Positions 48,453 to 60,711 of a stretch of 64,000 bases of DNA are shown piece by piece. A program made the translations under genes and the position numbers. The notes under the pieces are model-generated. The model was not told the origin of the DNA and did not search any database. It saw only the letters and a program-made list of their open reading frames with translations. Positions within the stretch are counted from its first letter, which is position 1; each line of letters opens with the position of its first letter. Source of the DNA: Polytrichum commune (lineage: Eukaryota > Streptophyta > Polytrichopsida > Polytrichales > Polytrichaceae); assembly GCA_950295325.1 (NCBI GenBank), contig OX485805.1, positions 5,084,501 through 5,148,500 on the forward strand. Direction: 5' to 3'.

Positions 48453-49319
48453 ACATTTTTGTACCATGTTTAGGAAGTTGTATAGGAACGGAGGAAGACT
48501 TTGGACACAATGAACATATTTCATGTTCAAAGAGTATGTAATATAAAAAGGATTTACCGACAAGTTGCATTTCTAAGATCGTGTAGAAGATAGCATATGG
48601 ATGCCACATGTTTTAATGTTATTCGAAACTTTTAAAAACTTACTTGAATATTAGTAATTCATATGATAGTCTAACCAAAAGTACTATTGACTACATAGTC
48701 AATATTGAATACCACATAAAGATATAATTATATAAAACTTATAGAAAGGTCCTAAAAAAAATGATGTCACCAACAAAGCATGTACAATCGAGCAATAGAG
48801 GATTGCAATATTTATAAAAGCATTTTCTTTAAGAAGCTCAATAAATAAACATAAAACTCCATTCACAGTAAGAATAATACAAAATAGTAATTAATAAAGG
48901 TATAACATGTTGTTGGAGATTAATTGTAATGCCAAGTTGACAACCATATTGTATTTTAAAATTTTAAAAAACATGCAATAAATAATTTTATTACTATAAT
49001 AAAATGATACAACTTCGAAGGTAACGTTCGCTTTGTGGTCTAAATGTAAACCGAAGGCCCTAAGGTTGTAACTTGTATCAATTTTGACGTAAGTAATAAA
49101 TTATGGGAGTATGTGGGAGCACCAAAATACCGCATTTGTGCAAAACCATTACGTTCGAATCCGTACTGTGGGATCATTTGCTTCGACACATCTTGGGTCC
49201 TCTTCAGACTCGTCTGTGCTGTAATCATCATCCGTTTGGGGAGTCGCACTCCGAAGATGCAACTCTCGGTTATGTTGTGAGAAAATTATCTTCTTGGTCG
49301 GCCGGGAGCCCTCTGCATC
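48453..49319. other. A/T-rich spacer between convergent genes
   Basis: Lies between the 3' ends of the plus-strand RING-like gene and the minus-strand transposase gene. No coding frame with a domain. Confidence 0.5.
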
Positions 49320-51759
49320 CTATATGCCATTTTCATCTAGATGTAGTCTACCCTCATCTTCATTGTAGTCTTCAGCATTAAACGGAAGCGATCTTCCCTG
49401 ATACCTCTTCCTAGTACGTTTGACACCTCTCGTAGTTCTCTGACGCCCTCCACCCGTAGCACGACTTGAGTGCACTTCATCTCTACTTCCATCTATAAAA
49501 ACATCCCCCGTTGTACTTCCGCCTCCAACTCCAAGGCCACCTGTTCCATTGGATTGACTGTGTGGAAGTGAAACTGATGCGGATGGAATTGCAATTGGTA
49601 TGTTCTCAACAACATGTCGACGAACAGATTGACGACGTGGCGCCTCTGTAGTAACATTTCTTGAAACATTGTATATAGCAACCAAAGTAGCACTCTCCGC
49701 AGTTGCACGTGAAACACCCAATCTAGAAGTATTGGCAATACTTCGAGTGAGAGGACGACGTTGACCTTGTGCATGCACTTGCACCGTAGAGGTGGATGCA
49801 GTTCTTTGAAGAGCACGGAATCGAGTTGTAGGTATTTCAGGAACATTGGGCGTTTGATCTTCTATACGATGGTTGGATATGAGGGAGGTGTCCATGGATT
49901 CAGAATGTACTCGGGCTGGAAGTGGTCCTGTTGAACGTGCGTTGGCTCATTTGCGGGTAGTACATTGTCACCTTCACCAAAAGAAAGAGAATCGCTCCGA
50001 GGTTGCAAGGAATCTACTTCAATTCCTACATTCTCACTTGCCCCCATAGCAACATTATGGTCAGGGCGAAACCCTTGTCCAGTGTGGAGAGTTTCAAAAG
50101 GCGGTCCTCCAATAGACCCCTCATGATCGTCATGCATTCCGTCGTTATGTTGGGGGACATCCGGTTCATCAAAATCAAATACCCCAAGGTTTCCATCACC
50201 ACCATTGCCATCCTCATCTTCTGAATCATGGTTCTCGGAATCGAGGTCATCCAAATCAAAGTCGATGTCATCAACATTGTTGTCATCATCATTTCCGGCC
50301 CTATCATTTGGATCCACGTCATCTTCGTTGTCATCTTCTTCGTCAAGGTCATCGTCAGAATGGATCTCATTCAATTCGTACCATTGCGTAGGTCTTGGGC
50401 CCCTCCGATGTCGAATGAGCCTACTATTGGTATATATGTAGACGAGGTCCTCAGCACGACTATGCTTCAAGCGATTGCGAGTCTTGTTGTGAACATATGA
50501 GTACATGCTCCAATTGCGTTCACATGCGGATGCGGAACATACTTGTGCAAGGATATGTCTTGCTATTGTTTGGAGGGCTTTAGCTCCACCTCCCATTGCA
50601 TCCCACCATTCATGGAGAGGTGCGGCATGCACGCTCGGGTCAGTAGAATCAGCAAAAGGCCCTCGATTTTCAAGGAAATCTTGGTACTGGTGGAGGATTT
50701 GGACATAAATGTCCTCATCTTGAGCAAGCCTGTGAAGAACTCGATTTAGGATTGTCCTCGAATTGTCATCCTCATGGAGCGGGGCCCAACCACGTAGAAG
50801 CGGATTTAACATCGCTCCAGCCCAATGTAGATCATTCAACATCAACCTCCATCTATTTTGAAACGTTAGCATAGCATTTGCAGCAAGCTCAGGGCTTAAG
50901 CGAAATGGAGGTTTACTGAATCCACGAATATGGGTTTGAAAATCATGCATGACCTTCCAAGCCATTCCCATTGCAGGCACCTTGCCATCAAATACACGAA
51001 GAGCTTTAACAACCGGGATCACCATATACAAGAAATTTTCGCACGTGTTCCATAATCCATCAGAACGTATAAAGCTTCGCACAGCAGAGCCCTTCATGTA
51101 AGAGGTGCGAGATCTCCTCCTCATATCACGCATTAGAGTAGGCCAATCCTCATCAACCACCATTTTTTCCAAAGCATTGCGTACTTGGAGAAGACGTTCT
51201 ATCATGATGAAGTTCGTTGCAAAACGGGTCTCTACAGGTAGGCGGAGTGAGAGATTTGGTGACAACCTCCGGAATATAGCTTGAGAAGCATGATGGTTTT
51301 TAACAAATACACAAATATGGCGTGCTTTTTTTACCAACTTTTTCACCCATTCCTCCTTCCCCCAATCTTCTAAGAGGAGATCTAGGCAATGTGCAGCACA
51401 TCCTTGAAAATATAGATCGGGATTTGCTCGAATCAAGTCGCGAGCAGCGGAGGCCATAACTGGGGCATTGTCGGTGCAAACTTGGACCACATTATGTCGA
51501 CCCAACCTTTTCCACAAATGGTTGAATTTGAGCAGCAACGTAGACATGATCCTTGTGATTTCCCGTGGTGTCAATGGTACCCAAGAAAACGTCTCCCTTT
51601 GTGCCACATTGAAGAACGTTTAGGAGAGGTCGGTTTTGCACGTTGTCCCAACCATCGCAACATATTGTAACGCCATATTTGTCAACGGAATTCCCCAGCT
51701 TCTCCTTCACTTGCCTATCTAGGTCGACATTTTTATCAGTTAACAACTTCGTATGGATG

Positions 51760-53869
51760 CACGGGTAGGTCACTTAGTGCATTTTAAAAACGACGTGCGG
51801 CATAATATAGAGAGGATTAAAATCATTTGAAATAAAAATTATAAAGGAATTCCAAATAATGAAGGGGCCATTAAATTGAGACAATCCCATTATAAGTAAG
51901 TTAGATGGACATAAAACATGGGCCATTATTTTTTTGTAAAATTAATATAGGGGCTGAAGATAAGGATCCTAGAAGGTATGTTTAGTATGATATGTAAATG
52001 GGTTTAGGACTCACGGGGATGGATGATAATTGGGATTTCCGTCTGTCCAAAAATGAATGAAAAGGGAACGGGCCGTCGTTGGGGTCGTCTTCCCCACACC
52101 CGTTTGCATATGGCTAGGGTTTCAATTTGCTTTGCGTTTTCGTCCATTTTCATCATGAAGTGCTCACACACTCACCGGATAACCATGATAATTGTCTTCA
52201 AACGGGATCTTCATGTGGGTCAAGTCTGTTATGCAGAGGATCAGACTGTGGGGTGCATTTTGTCCAACGAAGCACGATAAGGCTATCGTCAATTGTAAGA
52301 TCCGCTGCCAAACGAAAAAGGGGACGTTCAAGTAATGTTAATAAAGCTGGAAATGCTACTAACATATTGAACGGAGTAGATGAGGGGTCATGGTGGGTGG
52401 GCAGGGTGCAAGCTATGCGGCGTTGCAATGGGAAACAATATGGAGTATTGAGGCAGGCGGTTGACCTCCTTGCCCGAACAAAGGAATCAGGGAGGAGAAA
52501 TCCTAATAATCCTCATATTGAAGTAATGTTGCAATATTATAGAAAACACCTTGGCCGTGATAAGTTTAAATATGATCACACATATAGCCAATGGATTGAT
52601 ATAGATTGTGTTATATCTACTGTGACCATGAGCTACAATTCTACAAACAAAGTATACACTCTAGACATGAATGATTCAGAGCAGCTGTCCAAGTTTGTGA
52701 CAGACCAAAGTATATAGGATTTAGTACCAAGCTTGGATCATCTTCGACTGCTTCACACAATGTAAGTATTCAACCTTACAGCATGTTAGAGTTTAAAGAT
52801 TGTCATTTCTTAAGAAAATTTTTATGATTGATGAAATGTTATATAAAATGGGGGTTTAGGTATTTTGAATTCAAGGTTTTTGTATGTTCATTGCAATGCA
52901 TTAAACCCTAAATGCCGAACATCGGATTAAGGAATTATTGCATTTTAGTGGTGAATTATTGCATTTTAGTGATGAATCATTACAGTTTAGTGGTGAATTA
53001 TAACATTTGAATGAATTTATGAATTATTATGTTCATAAGCACTCACCTTCTAGATCATGCGCTTGATGTCTTTGGCAACTGGGTGTTGAGTCGCTGCCAC
53101 GCCCAGCGGGAATGGAATCGCGTAGATCCCACATATGAGGACCGCGCTAGTTTTATGAATCTTCTTCCCCGTTTGGCCGTCATCCACAGCTCTGCCAAAG
53201 AATTTGTAGGGAGCATAGTGGAATTTGCAGCTTTCCGACTAAACCACTGCCATTCTTCCCATTTTTTTATGAGTTTGGGTCAACATTTTGTAAACCGCAT
53301 GTTGTGTTTGTGAACACACGGACATTTTTCCTCTGTTTCCACCCTTACCTTATTTGTGGTGTACTTGGGGTTATTTTGTACGCGCTGTAACATTGTGACT
53401 CCACCCTAAATCATAAATTCTAAATCCACTTTACTATGCTCTATGTTTTTGGTCACTTGCATTGCAATGACTGCTATGGTATTTGTGTTGCCATCTCCTA
53501 TGTATTTTCATCATAACAATGTTTGCAATGGTATTACTTTGCTATGGTCTCCTATGTGTTTTCTTCATAACTCTGTTTGCAATGGTATTATTGTTTGCAC
53601 CCTTCTTTGTTTTCATGCTTTCCCTCAACACTCGTCAATTGCGTTAGGAAGTAGATTAGCTTTTATTACTTAAAAGGAATATAGAGTACAAAAAATTACA
53701 GTGACTTGGACAATATAAGTAATGAAAGGGTGCAAACAAATGGGCCATTTTTGAAATATAAGTAATTATAGGGAGGTTTTAATTCAACCCTTGAAGGTAA
53801 ATAGCCCCAAAACAAAAAAACCCCAGCCGCACGTGGTGCACAAAAATGCCTTAGAGTGACCTACCCGTG
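51760..53869. mobile_element. 2.11-kb TIR element with 8-bp duplication, copy B
   Basis: The ends CACGGGTAGGTCACT and its inverse are perfect over about 14 bases. The flanks are TATGGATG (51752-51759) and TACGGATG (53870-53877), an 8-bp duplication with one difference. It sits in a coding exon of the hAT transposase gene. It is homologous to the 28272-29583 element in inverted orientation and carries the same small gene. Old, given the changed duplication. Confidence 0.82.
52127..52717 (+). CDS. Small conserved TIR-element protein, copy B
   Basis: 196 codons. The N-terminal third is poorly conserved and may be non-coding leader. The conserved part starts near AAKRKRGRS and runs through WWVGRVQAMR, QAVDLLART, QWIDIDCVISTVTMSYNS and KVYTLDMND. 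It is homologous to the product at 29003-29347 and ends a few residues past it. Two long-diverged elements keeping the same frame suggests a real protein needed by the element. Function unknown to me. Confidence 0.55.
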   Translation: MLCVFVHFHHEVLTHSPDNHDNCLQTGSSCGSSLLCRGSDCGVHFVQRSTIRLSSIVRSAAKRKRGRSSNVNKAGNATNILNGVDEGSWWVGRVQAMRRCNGKQYGVLRQAVDLLARTKESGRRNPNNPHIEVMLQYYRKHLGRDKFKYDHTYSQWIDIDCVISTVTMSYNSTNKVYTLDMNDSEQLSKFVTDQSI

Positions 53870-54693
53870 TACGGATGGCATTGTACGATGGTGGTGTGTA
53901 GGCTGGCATTCGATGACGGGCAGTTTCACGCACAGCATGAACAAATGCAGGATGTCTCACAATGTTGAAAGGAATGTTAGCTTCATAAAAAGCCGTTGCC
54001 CATGCTCTATCAAGGAGTTGTTTTGTTGACACATTGAACCCCTCCGTTATGTTGAGTTGACGTAGTTCACGAGGAGGTGTGCCATATATCACAACATCAG
54101 AATGTTGAGTGGATTGGGACATAAGCAAAGGCTCTGTTTCAGTAATTACGGAGTCCGCTATAATAGGCTCCAGAGGTACAATATCTGGCACCGGAGAGTC
54201 CTCATTTACAATGCCTACATGTAAGGGCACAATGCCTCCGCAATGCTCAAACAAGACCCTAATATGCGGGGGAACCATCCTACATGTGGAAACATCATAA
54301 GCACCCCCTATAGGAGGTCTATAACCAAGGTGGGCCAACATTCCATTTCCTCGGTAAGATATGACGAACGGGCAAAACCTACATTTAACCTGCCTTTGTG
54401 ATTTACCGGGAACCATCCCCTTATCCTCGTACCAATGATCCCATGCATCATTTCGGCGTGGCATGACTTCAACAAAACCTGCAAATACAAACAAGTTAGA
54501 GCAAGTAACTTTGATCGCATACTAGGTCATGTTCAAGAGTGCCACAAGGGCAACCCTAATTCACAGTCACTAGATTGGACAAAGTATCCTCTGCATTCAG
54601 GTCTCACGCATTCAATCCTCACTCCTCAAAGGAGAATCAAAAGACTTGAGACACACTATGTCAGTGGAGGTAAAAATGGCACCTTGAACCCTC

Positions 54694-54701
54694 AATTTAT
54701 A
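54694..54701 (-). promoter_or_regulatory. TATA box of the hAT transposase gene
   Basis: TATAAATT on minus, about 230 bases before the ATG, with array 4 immediately upstream. Confidence 0.6.
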
Positions 54702-54714
54702 GTATTCGAATCGG

Positions 54715-54895
54715 ACGGGGGAGCGGACGGGGGAGGGGGAGCGGACGGGTGAGCGGACGGAGGGGGGGGGAGCAGACGGGGGAGCGGACGGACGGGGGGG
54801 GGGAGCGGACGGAGGGGGCGGACGGGGCGGGGAACGGGAGCGGACGGGGGGGAACGTGGGCGAACGGGGGTTGGGAACGGGGGCGGACGGGCTCT
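54715..54895 (+). repeat. G-rich minisatellite array 4
   Basis: GGGGGAGCGGACGG units between the hAT transposase promoter and the right hAT end. Confidence 0.85.
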
Positions 54896-54899
54896 AGTA

Positions 54900-55124
54900 A
54901 ATTTTTCCCCACTTTACCTTTACTTTGCTGACATGTCATCTCACGTGGACATTGTAAATCCTACGTGTCCGAATTGGGTTAATGTAATTACACAAAAAAT
55001 TCGGTAAAATTCAAGTCCGTCAGGATAAAGACAACATCCGGCATAATGTCGTGACGGATACGTGTCGTGACGGCACGACATTATGCCGGGATTACCCTCC
55101 GTCACGACACAATAGACAACCCTG
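54900..55124 (-). repeat. Right terminal and sub-terminal repeats of the hAT-type element
   Basis: On minus it opens CAGGGTTGTCTATTGTGTCG. GTCGTGACGG-type motifs recur several times, mirroring the left end at 37512-37600. Repeated sub-terminal motifs are typical hAT transposase binding sites. Confidence 0.7.
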
Positions 55125-57875
55125 AATGCAATGTCAGAGTCCAAATCCCCATAGACTCACCGCCATGCAGTTCAAACGGTCAATTCGGAAGGGAGCAACG
55201 ACGTAGAGGACACAGTTGCAACACCTTATGCCACAATGTTGGAGGAATATGCTAATGTTTTTCAGCCCATACCTACAGGGTTACCTCCAGAGCGGGAAAT
55301 GGCCCATACTATTCCTTTAGAGCCAGATGGCAAGCTGCCATTTAGGCCGATCTATAGGTTGAGTCCTCTCGAGCTGCAGGAGGCCAAGAAATAGATCAAG
55401 GAGTATTTGGAAAAGGGATGGATAGAGCCTAGTTCATCGCCTTATGGGTCTCCCATCTTGTTCGTCAAGAAAAAGGATGGAGCGCTGCGAATGGTGGTGG
55501 ATTATTGGGCACTTAATAAGCAAACGGTAAAGAATCGTTATCCGTTGCCTCGTATTGATGATCTTTTTGACCAGTTAGCCGGCTCTACAATATTTTCATC
55601 TCTTGATTTGGCACAAGGTTATCACCAGATTAGGATATCCAAGGAAGATGCTCCTAAGACGGCGTTTAGAACACCGTTTGGTCATTACCAATTCAAAGTA
55701 TTAAGTTTTGGATTGACCAATGTACCAGCAACTTTTCAAGGAGTAATGAATCGTGTTTTTTTCACAAGTTCATTGGAAAATTTGTTTTGGTATATCTGGA
55801 TGACATCTTAATTTTTTCAAAGAACGAGGAGGAACATGTCAGTCATTTGGCACAAGTACTTCAAATTCTACGAGAGAATCAGTTTTATGCAAAGATGTCT
55901 AAGTGTCATTTCGGAAAGAGTGAATTGCATTATTTAGGACATGTTGTTGGCAAGGAGGGCATCAATGTGGATCCTAAGAAAATTGAGACTGTGGCCAAAT
56001 AGTATAGACCTCTTGAAGTCGGACAATTACAATCCTTCTTGGGGCTTTGCAATTACTTCCGCAGATTCATACATGGATATTCAAGTACATTTGGACTGAC
56101 GAGTGTGAACGCGCTTTTGAGAATGTTAAATATGTTTTAACACATGCACCAGTTCTGACCTTACCCAAGTTAGGGGAGCCATTTGAGGTCGTTAGTGACG
56201 CTTCTTTACTCGGAGCAGGGGCCGTCTTACTTCAGGGAGGTAAGCCCATTGCTTTTGAGAATAAGAAATTTTCTCCCGCTGAGAGAAATTGCACTACTGG
56301 TGAACAAGAACTTGCAGCAGTTGTGCACGCCATGCGAACCTGGCGGTGTTACCTAGAGGGTGCAGATTGCACGATCGTCACAGATTATAACCCTCTGGTG
56401 TATTTAAAAACACAACAGACGTTATCAAGGCGTCAAGCTCTGTGGTTGGAGTTCTTGGAGAAATTTTTTGTCTATAGATGGGTGTATAGACCAGGAAGGA
56501 TTAATATGGCAGATCCTTTGAGTCGGAATCCACTAGACCCGGGTGACCAACCAGCCTTGATGGCACCGCGGTCTGCTCCAAGTAATTCGGTCCTTTAAAT
56601 GGTGGCTGCATACGCTAGGCGAGGTGATCATGTTGAGCAAGACAACAATCCGAAGGGGTACCCGGAGTTCGTCAGTGATCAGAAGTTATATCAAACTATC
56701 ATTGCCAGGTATGCTCTTGATCCTTGGTTCTCAAACCCGCACAATCTGAAATATTTTGTTTATGAGAATCACATCTGGTGGTATGAAAAGGCGGTTGTGG
56801 TTCCAAATGTGTCATTCCAAGGATCGAATATCAGGTCATTTTTGCTCCTTGAGTATCATGATGCAATGTATAGCGGTCATGTAGGGGTAACTAAGACGTA
56901 TAAGAGGGTGCGAATAAACTTTTGGTGGCCTGAGATGCAAGGGTCCATCAGAAGCTATATAAAATCTTGTGAGATTTGCCAAAGGAGTAAGGCCCCTATT
57001 CTTAAACCAGCAGGCCTTTTACAACCATTGGAGATTCCTGATAGAAATTGGGAAGTAGTGAGCATGGATTTTATCTCTGGATTGACTCCATTTGCTAATG
57101 GTTATGATGCCATCTTTGTGTGCGTGGATAAGTTGTCCAAGATGGCCCACTTTATGCCAACCACCACATACGTTACTGCTGAAGGTACGGCAAGGTTATT
57201 CCGTGATCATGTATATAAGTTGTATGGTCTACCCAAGGTAATCCTAAGCGACAGGGACGCTAGATTCACAAGTAGGTTTTGGGATGCGTTGCATGGTCTT
57301 TTGGGGACAAGGTTGGCCATGTCCACCGCATTCCATCCTCAAACTGATGGGCAGATGGAACGGGTAAACCGTATCCTGGAGGATATGTTGCGGCATTATA
57401 TCAACCCAGTGCAAGATGATTGGGATGAATTCCTTGCAGTAGTTGAATTTGCATATAATAGCTCTTGGCAAGAGTCTGTACTGAATACTCCGTTTGTCCT
57501 GAACTATGGTCAGCAGCCCCGGACACCAATTAGTGGGAACAGCAGGTGTCAAGTCCCTGCTGCGCAGAATTTTGTCGAGCATATGACACATGTGATTGGC
57601 GAGGCCAAGAAACATCTCATTGCTGCGCAACAACGACAAAAGTTCTATGCTGACAAGAACCGACGAGAGGTCTCGTTCGAAGTGGACCAGCAAGTGCTAG
57701 TAAGTACTGCCAACATTAAGTTGAAGGTCCCAGGAGCTCGAAAGCTTTTACCACGGTGGATTGGCCCATTTCGGGTGGTGTAAAGGATAGGGGTGGTAGC
57801 ATACCGCGTGCAACTGCCATATACATTTAAGATCCACGATGTCTTTCATGTGTCACTTCTTAGGCCTTATGTGGC

Positions 57876-60186
57876 TGTAGATAGGTTTTTAGATTGGGTT
57901 CCAATTAAGAAAACTACACAGGGAAGACCAAATGAGTGTCAGGTGTTGCATCTAGGGATCACCATTGAGTTAATTGATAGATCACAAGGAGATTATAATG
58001 AATTTAGGACAACAAACACAGGGAAAAAAACTTCTAGAGTGAGTTTTAGAATTGATTTAATTAAGGTTGAGGGTCACTCACAGCAGTACATGCAATTGAT
58101 CAGTCACTCCCTCACAACCCACTCTCATCAGTAACATCACTCTTATAATTTGTTTTGCAATTCGGGGAGTCATAGCTCAGCCATAGGCATTTGGGTACAC
58201 TATAGTCTTAAAAACCCAAGGCAAGAACTCCTTGAGGTGACCATAGTCTCTTCAAATAAGTGACCAAGAACCATAAGCCATGCCACAGGTTAGGAATCAT
58301 CACACTTAAGCATGACTAGCCTGCTTCCAAGTAAATTAATTCATTGATTTACTTTAATACCTCAAGGTTAGTTTAATGTTTTGTCATTCTATATTTATCA
58401 AAATAGAATTTCAATACATTAAAATTAATTGTGATGACATGCAAAAGTCTAGTTACAAGTGACGGGAACCGAGCCTAAGCGAACCGAATCGGGACCGAGA
58501 GCGTCTAAATCGCAGGACTATAAGTCTAACACGGCACGACCATAGTCTGAGTATCCATCCATAGTCTTAAGAACCAGTCACCAGTCGAAGTAACGAGTCT
58601 TGAGGCAAGTCCATAGTCTTAGTAACAGTAGCCAGTAACCAGTAAGCGTCTTGTTCTCGAACACTTACCTGGCACCTTTCCCTTATATGCTGACTCTTGG
58701 CAGCTTTCCCAATCGATATGGGATAAAGGAACTACGCCTCCTTACACGCGACTCCTTCTACGCTTCCACGTTCCGCCTTCTTAGCCAGCAACAGATTTGT
58801 TTCCTCGGCGTGCTTTCGCTCCGATGGACTGATACTCCTACTTATAACTGTGGGATGTAATCACTACACTAACTCCACGCTTCAGACAAAGTGCTCCGAC
58901 AGAACGATCATCGCATTCTCTTTTGTCGCAAACACATTCGTTTGTCCTGAAATTCTTTTCAGCAAAAGAACTCTTCCCCCAACTGCATCCATTTTTCCTG
59001 TGAGAAAATCACTTTCTCCTACGCAGCTTGAACATCACAGATTTCCCTCTCACAACCCCAAACACGAAGGAAAAATTACAATTTGCTTTCCTCTTTCGAA
59101 TCAGACCACAGTGTATCTAATAATTTCTAGTTGACTTCCCGAGTTCTCAGAAAATCCCTTGATTGAATTTCTCGGAGATGGAACAGGAGCTGTCCCTTAT
59201 GGGGATTTTACATCTCACTCACACTTACAACCCAGAATCCGAATGTGCAGAAGGGGACCTTTCAACTCCTTAATTCCACAGGGGTAACACAGAAATCGAT
59301 CCACGTGGGAATTTCACATTCCCCGTTCAGCTTAAGAACACGAATAAGAATATAGAATTTGGGACACTCGAACTGCTTCACTCAATTTCACAGGGCAAGT
59401 TTACACCATTCAAAACATATTCTTCGAATTCCAACTTTATTGTTTCCCGATAGATTAACTTCTCAAATAGAATTTCCAGTTCAATCTCGGGTTTCACACC
59501 CCTTCCCAGAAGATTATCTCACTCTGATCGGGAAAGCTATACATAGAAAAAATTAGCCCTTTCACAAGGTTATTGTGTCATAGATAGAAGACCATTACCC
59601 TCTTCACAAGAGCAAAGGTATAACACAATCCTTCTTGGATCCTTCTCGGACCCAATTACAATTGTCTTAGACTTAATTTACTCACTACGGACACCACTTT
59701 CAGCGATTTGACTCATACACTGACAACAGGGAGAATAGCTTCACGATTATATATTATATAAGATTCAAGATACATCAAAGGGCTTCACACCCGGAATTCC
59801 AAGAGCCTATAGTCTTACTGTTCACCAAAAAAATGAACGACAAAAACTACCCTCTTCACGAGTGGTAGAGATGATAATGGTCCCCTTCCTCTTGACTATA
59901 GTCCTTATCAGTTCCCTCTGCCACACAAAAATAACTACCTGGTCAACCATTGCATATGTTCACAACCAAATTCCTAAGTACTTCCTGTTTCTCCTCAAGA
60001 CTATAGTCCTTATCTTCTAACCCTTCAGCTCTCGTCTATAGTCATGCCAGTTGAAAATGGTCATTTCCACTACATTCTTCCTATCTACCTCTTTTCTCAC
60101 TAAGGTAGTCTTATGAACTGATTTCTGATTTGAAAACACACTAATTTTCAGAAATCAATCCTACTGACCAAAAAATCTGGCTGACA
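57876..60186. mobile_element. 2.31-kb LTR-like insertion in the chromovirus
   Basis: Begins TGTAGATAGG, ends TGGCTGACA and is flanked by the 5-bp repeat GTGGC (57871-57875 and 60187-60191). It is non-coding. It carries GACTATAGTC/CATAGTCTT motifs similar to the gypsy LTR at 18-19.8 kb, and its last bases (ACCAAAAAATCTGGCTGACA) resemble that LTR's end, so it is probably a related solo LTR. Confidence 0.72.
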
Positions 60187-60700
60187 GTGGCCGATGGTAG
60201 GGGACAACCTCCCCCTCCGCCAGTCTTTGAGGAAGATGCATCTTATGAAGTAGAACGTGTGCTTTCACACGAAGATAGAGGGTCTCGTTCTCGCCCCAAG
60301 AAATTCTATCTTATCAAATGGCTCGGATATGCACTTGAGCATAATTGATGGGAGCCCGAATGCAACTTGAGTGTAGAAGTCCTCAAGGAGTACTGGGATG
60401 CGGTAGCAAAGTCTGAGGACAGACTTACACGCCATGGTGTTAAGCGTGACCGCGAAGCCCCAGCTGCGCAAAAACGTTTGAGGCGGAAGGTATCTTCGGG
60501 GTAGGCGCCTTCTGTTCTTTCAGGCTTGCATAAGATCCTGTAAACGGGGTGTTATTATTAACTTGTTCACCCTGCTAATTGGCATGGAGCATGGTACAGA
60601 TACAGATCCCATGGCTCGCTTAAATTAGTGGTGGTCTTCACTATATTTGTCTTGATGCACTACGATTTGGGATCATTCATGAACGCGGACGTTCATTCCT

Positions 60701-60711
60701 AAGTGGGGAGG
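60701..60711 (+). other. Polypurine tract of the chromovirus
   Basis: AAGTGGGGAGG directly before TGTGTAACG, the start of the 3' LTR. Confidence 0.75.

Larger units (their letters stand above)
49320..54464 (-). pseudogene. hAT transposase gene, interrupted by a TIR element
   Basis: The gene starts at ATG 54464, just after a leader splice acceptor (TTTGCAG before 54480). It first encodes a BED-like zinc finger (AWDHWYEDKG..CRFCPF..MLAHLGY). A 2.1-kb element (51760-53869) then splits the codons for SYNAIRT and LLTDKNVDL. The DUF659-like part (YGVTICCDGWDNVQNRPLLN) follows. The catalytic core and hAT dimerisation domain come next, with CTDNAPVM, CAAHCLDLLLEDW, RW and CSASACERNWSMYS. A long Asp/Glu tail runs to 49862, and a Ser/Thr-rich stretch in a shifted frame continues to 49320. 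A one-base slip near 51500 lies just before CTDNAP. hAT transposases cut and paste DNA with 8-bp duplications. This copy is dead by insertion and frame loss. Confidence 0.85.
37512..55124. mobile_element. Composite 17.6-kb hAT-type element with kinase and RING-like cargo
   Basis: The left end CAGGGTTGTCTATCGCGATG and the inverse of CAGGGTTGTCTATTGTGTCG at the right end are matching hAT-style tips. Both are followed inward by repeated GTCGTGACGG sub-terminal motifs and then a G-rich minisatellite array. Inside are a hAT transposase gene (minus), a kinase-like gene (minus) and a coiled-coil/RING-like gene (plus). The first bases of the left tip are also copied at 30556-30559, because an LTR inserted there. 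The expected 8-bp target duplication is not seen: CCCTAAAG on the left against AATGCAAT on the right. Two copies may have recombined, so unity of the element is inferred. Confidence 0.55.
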
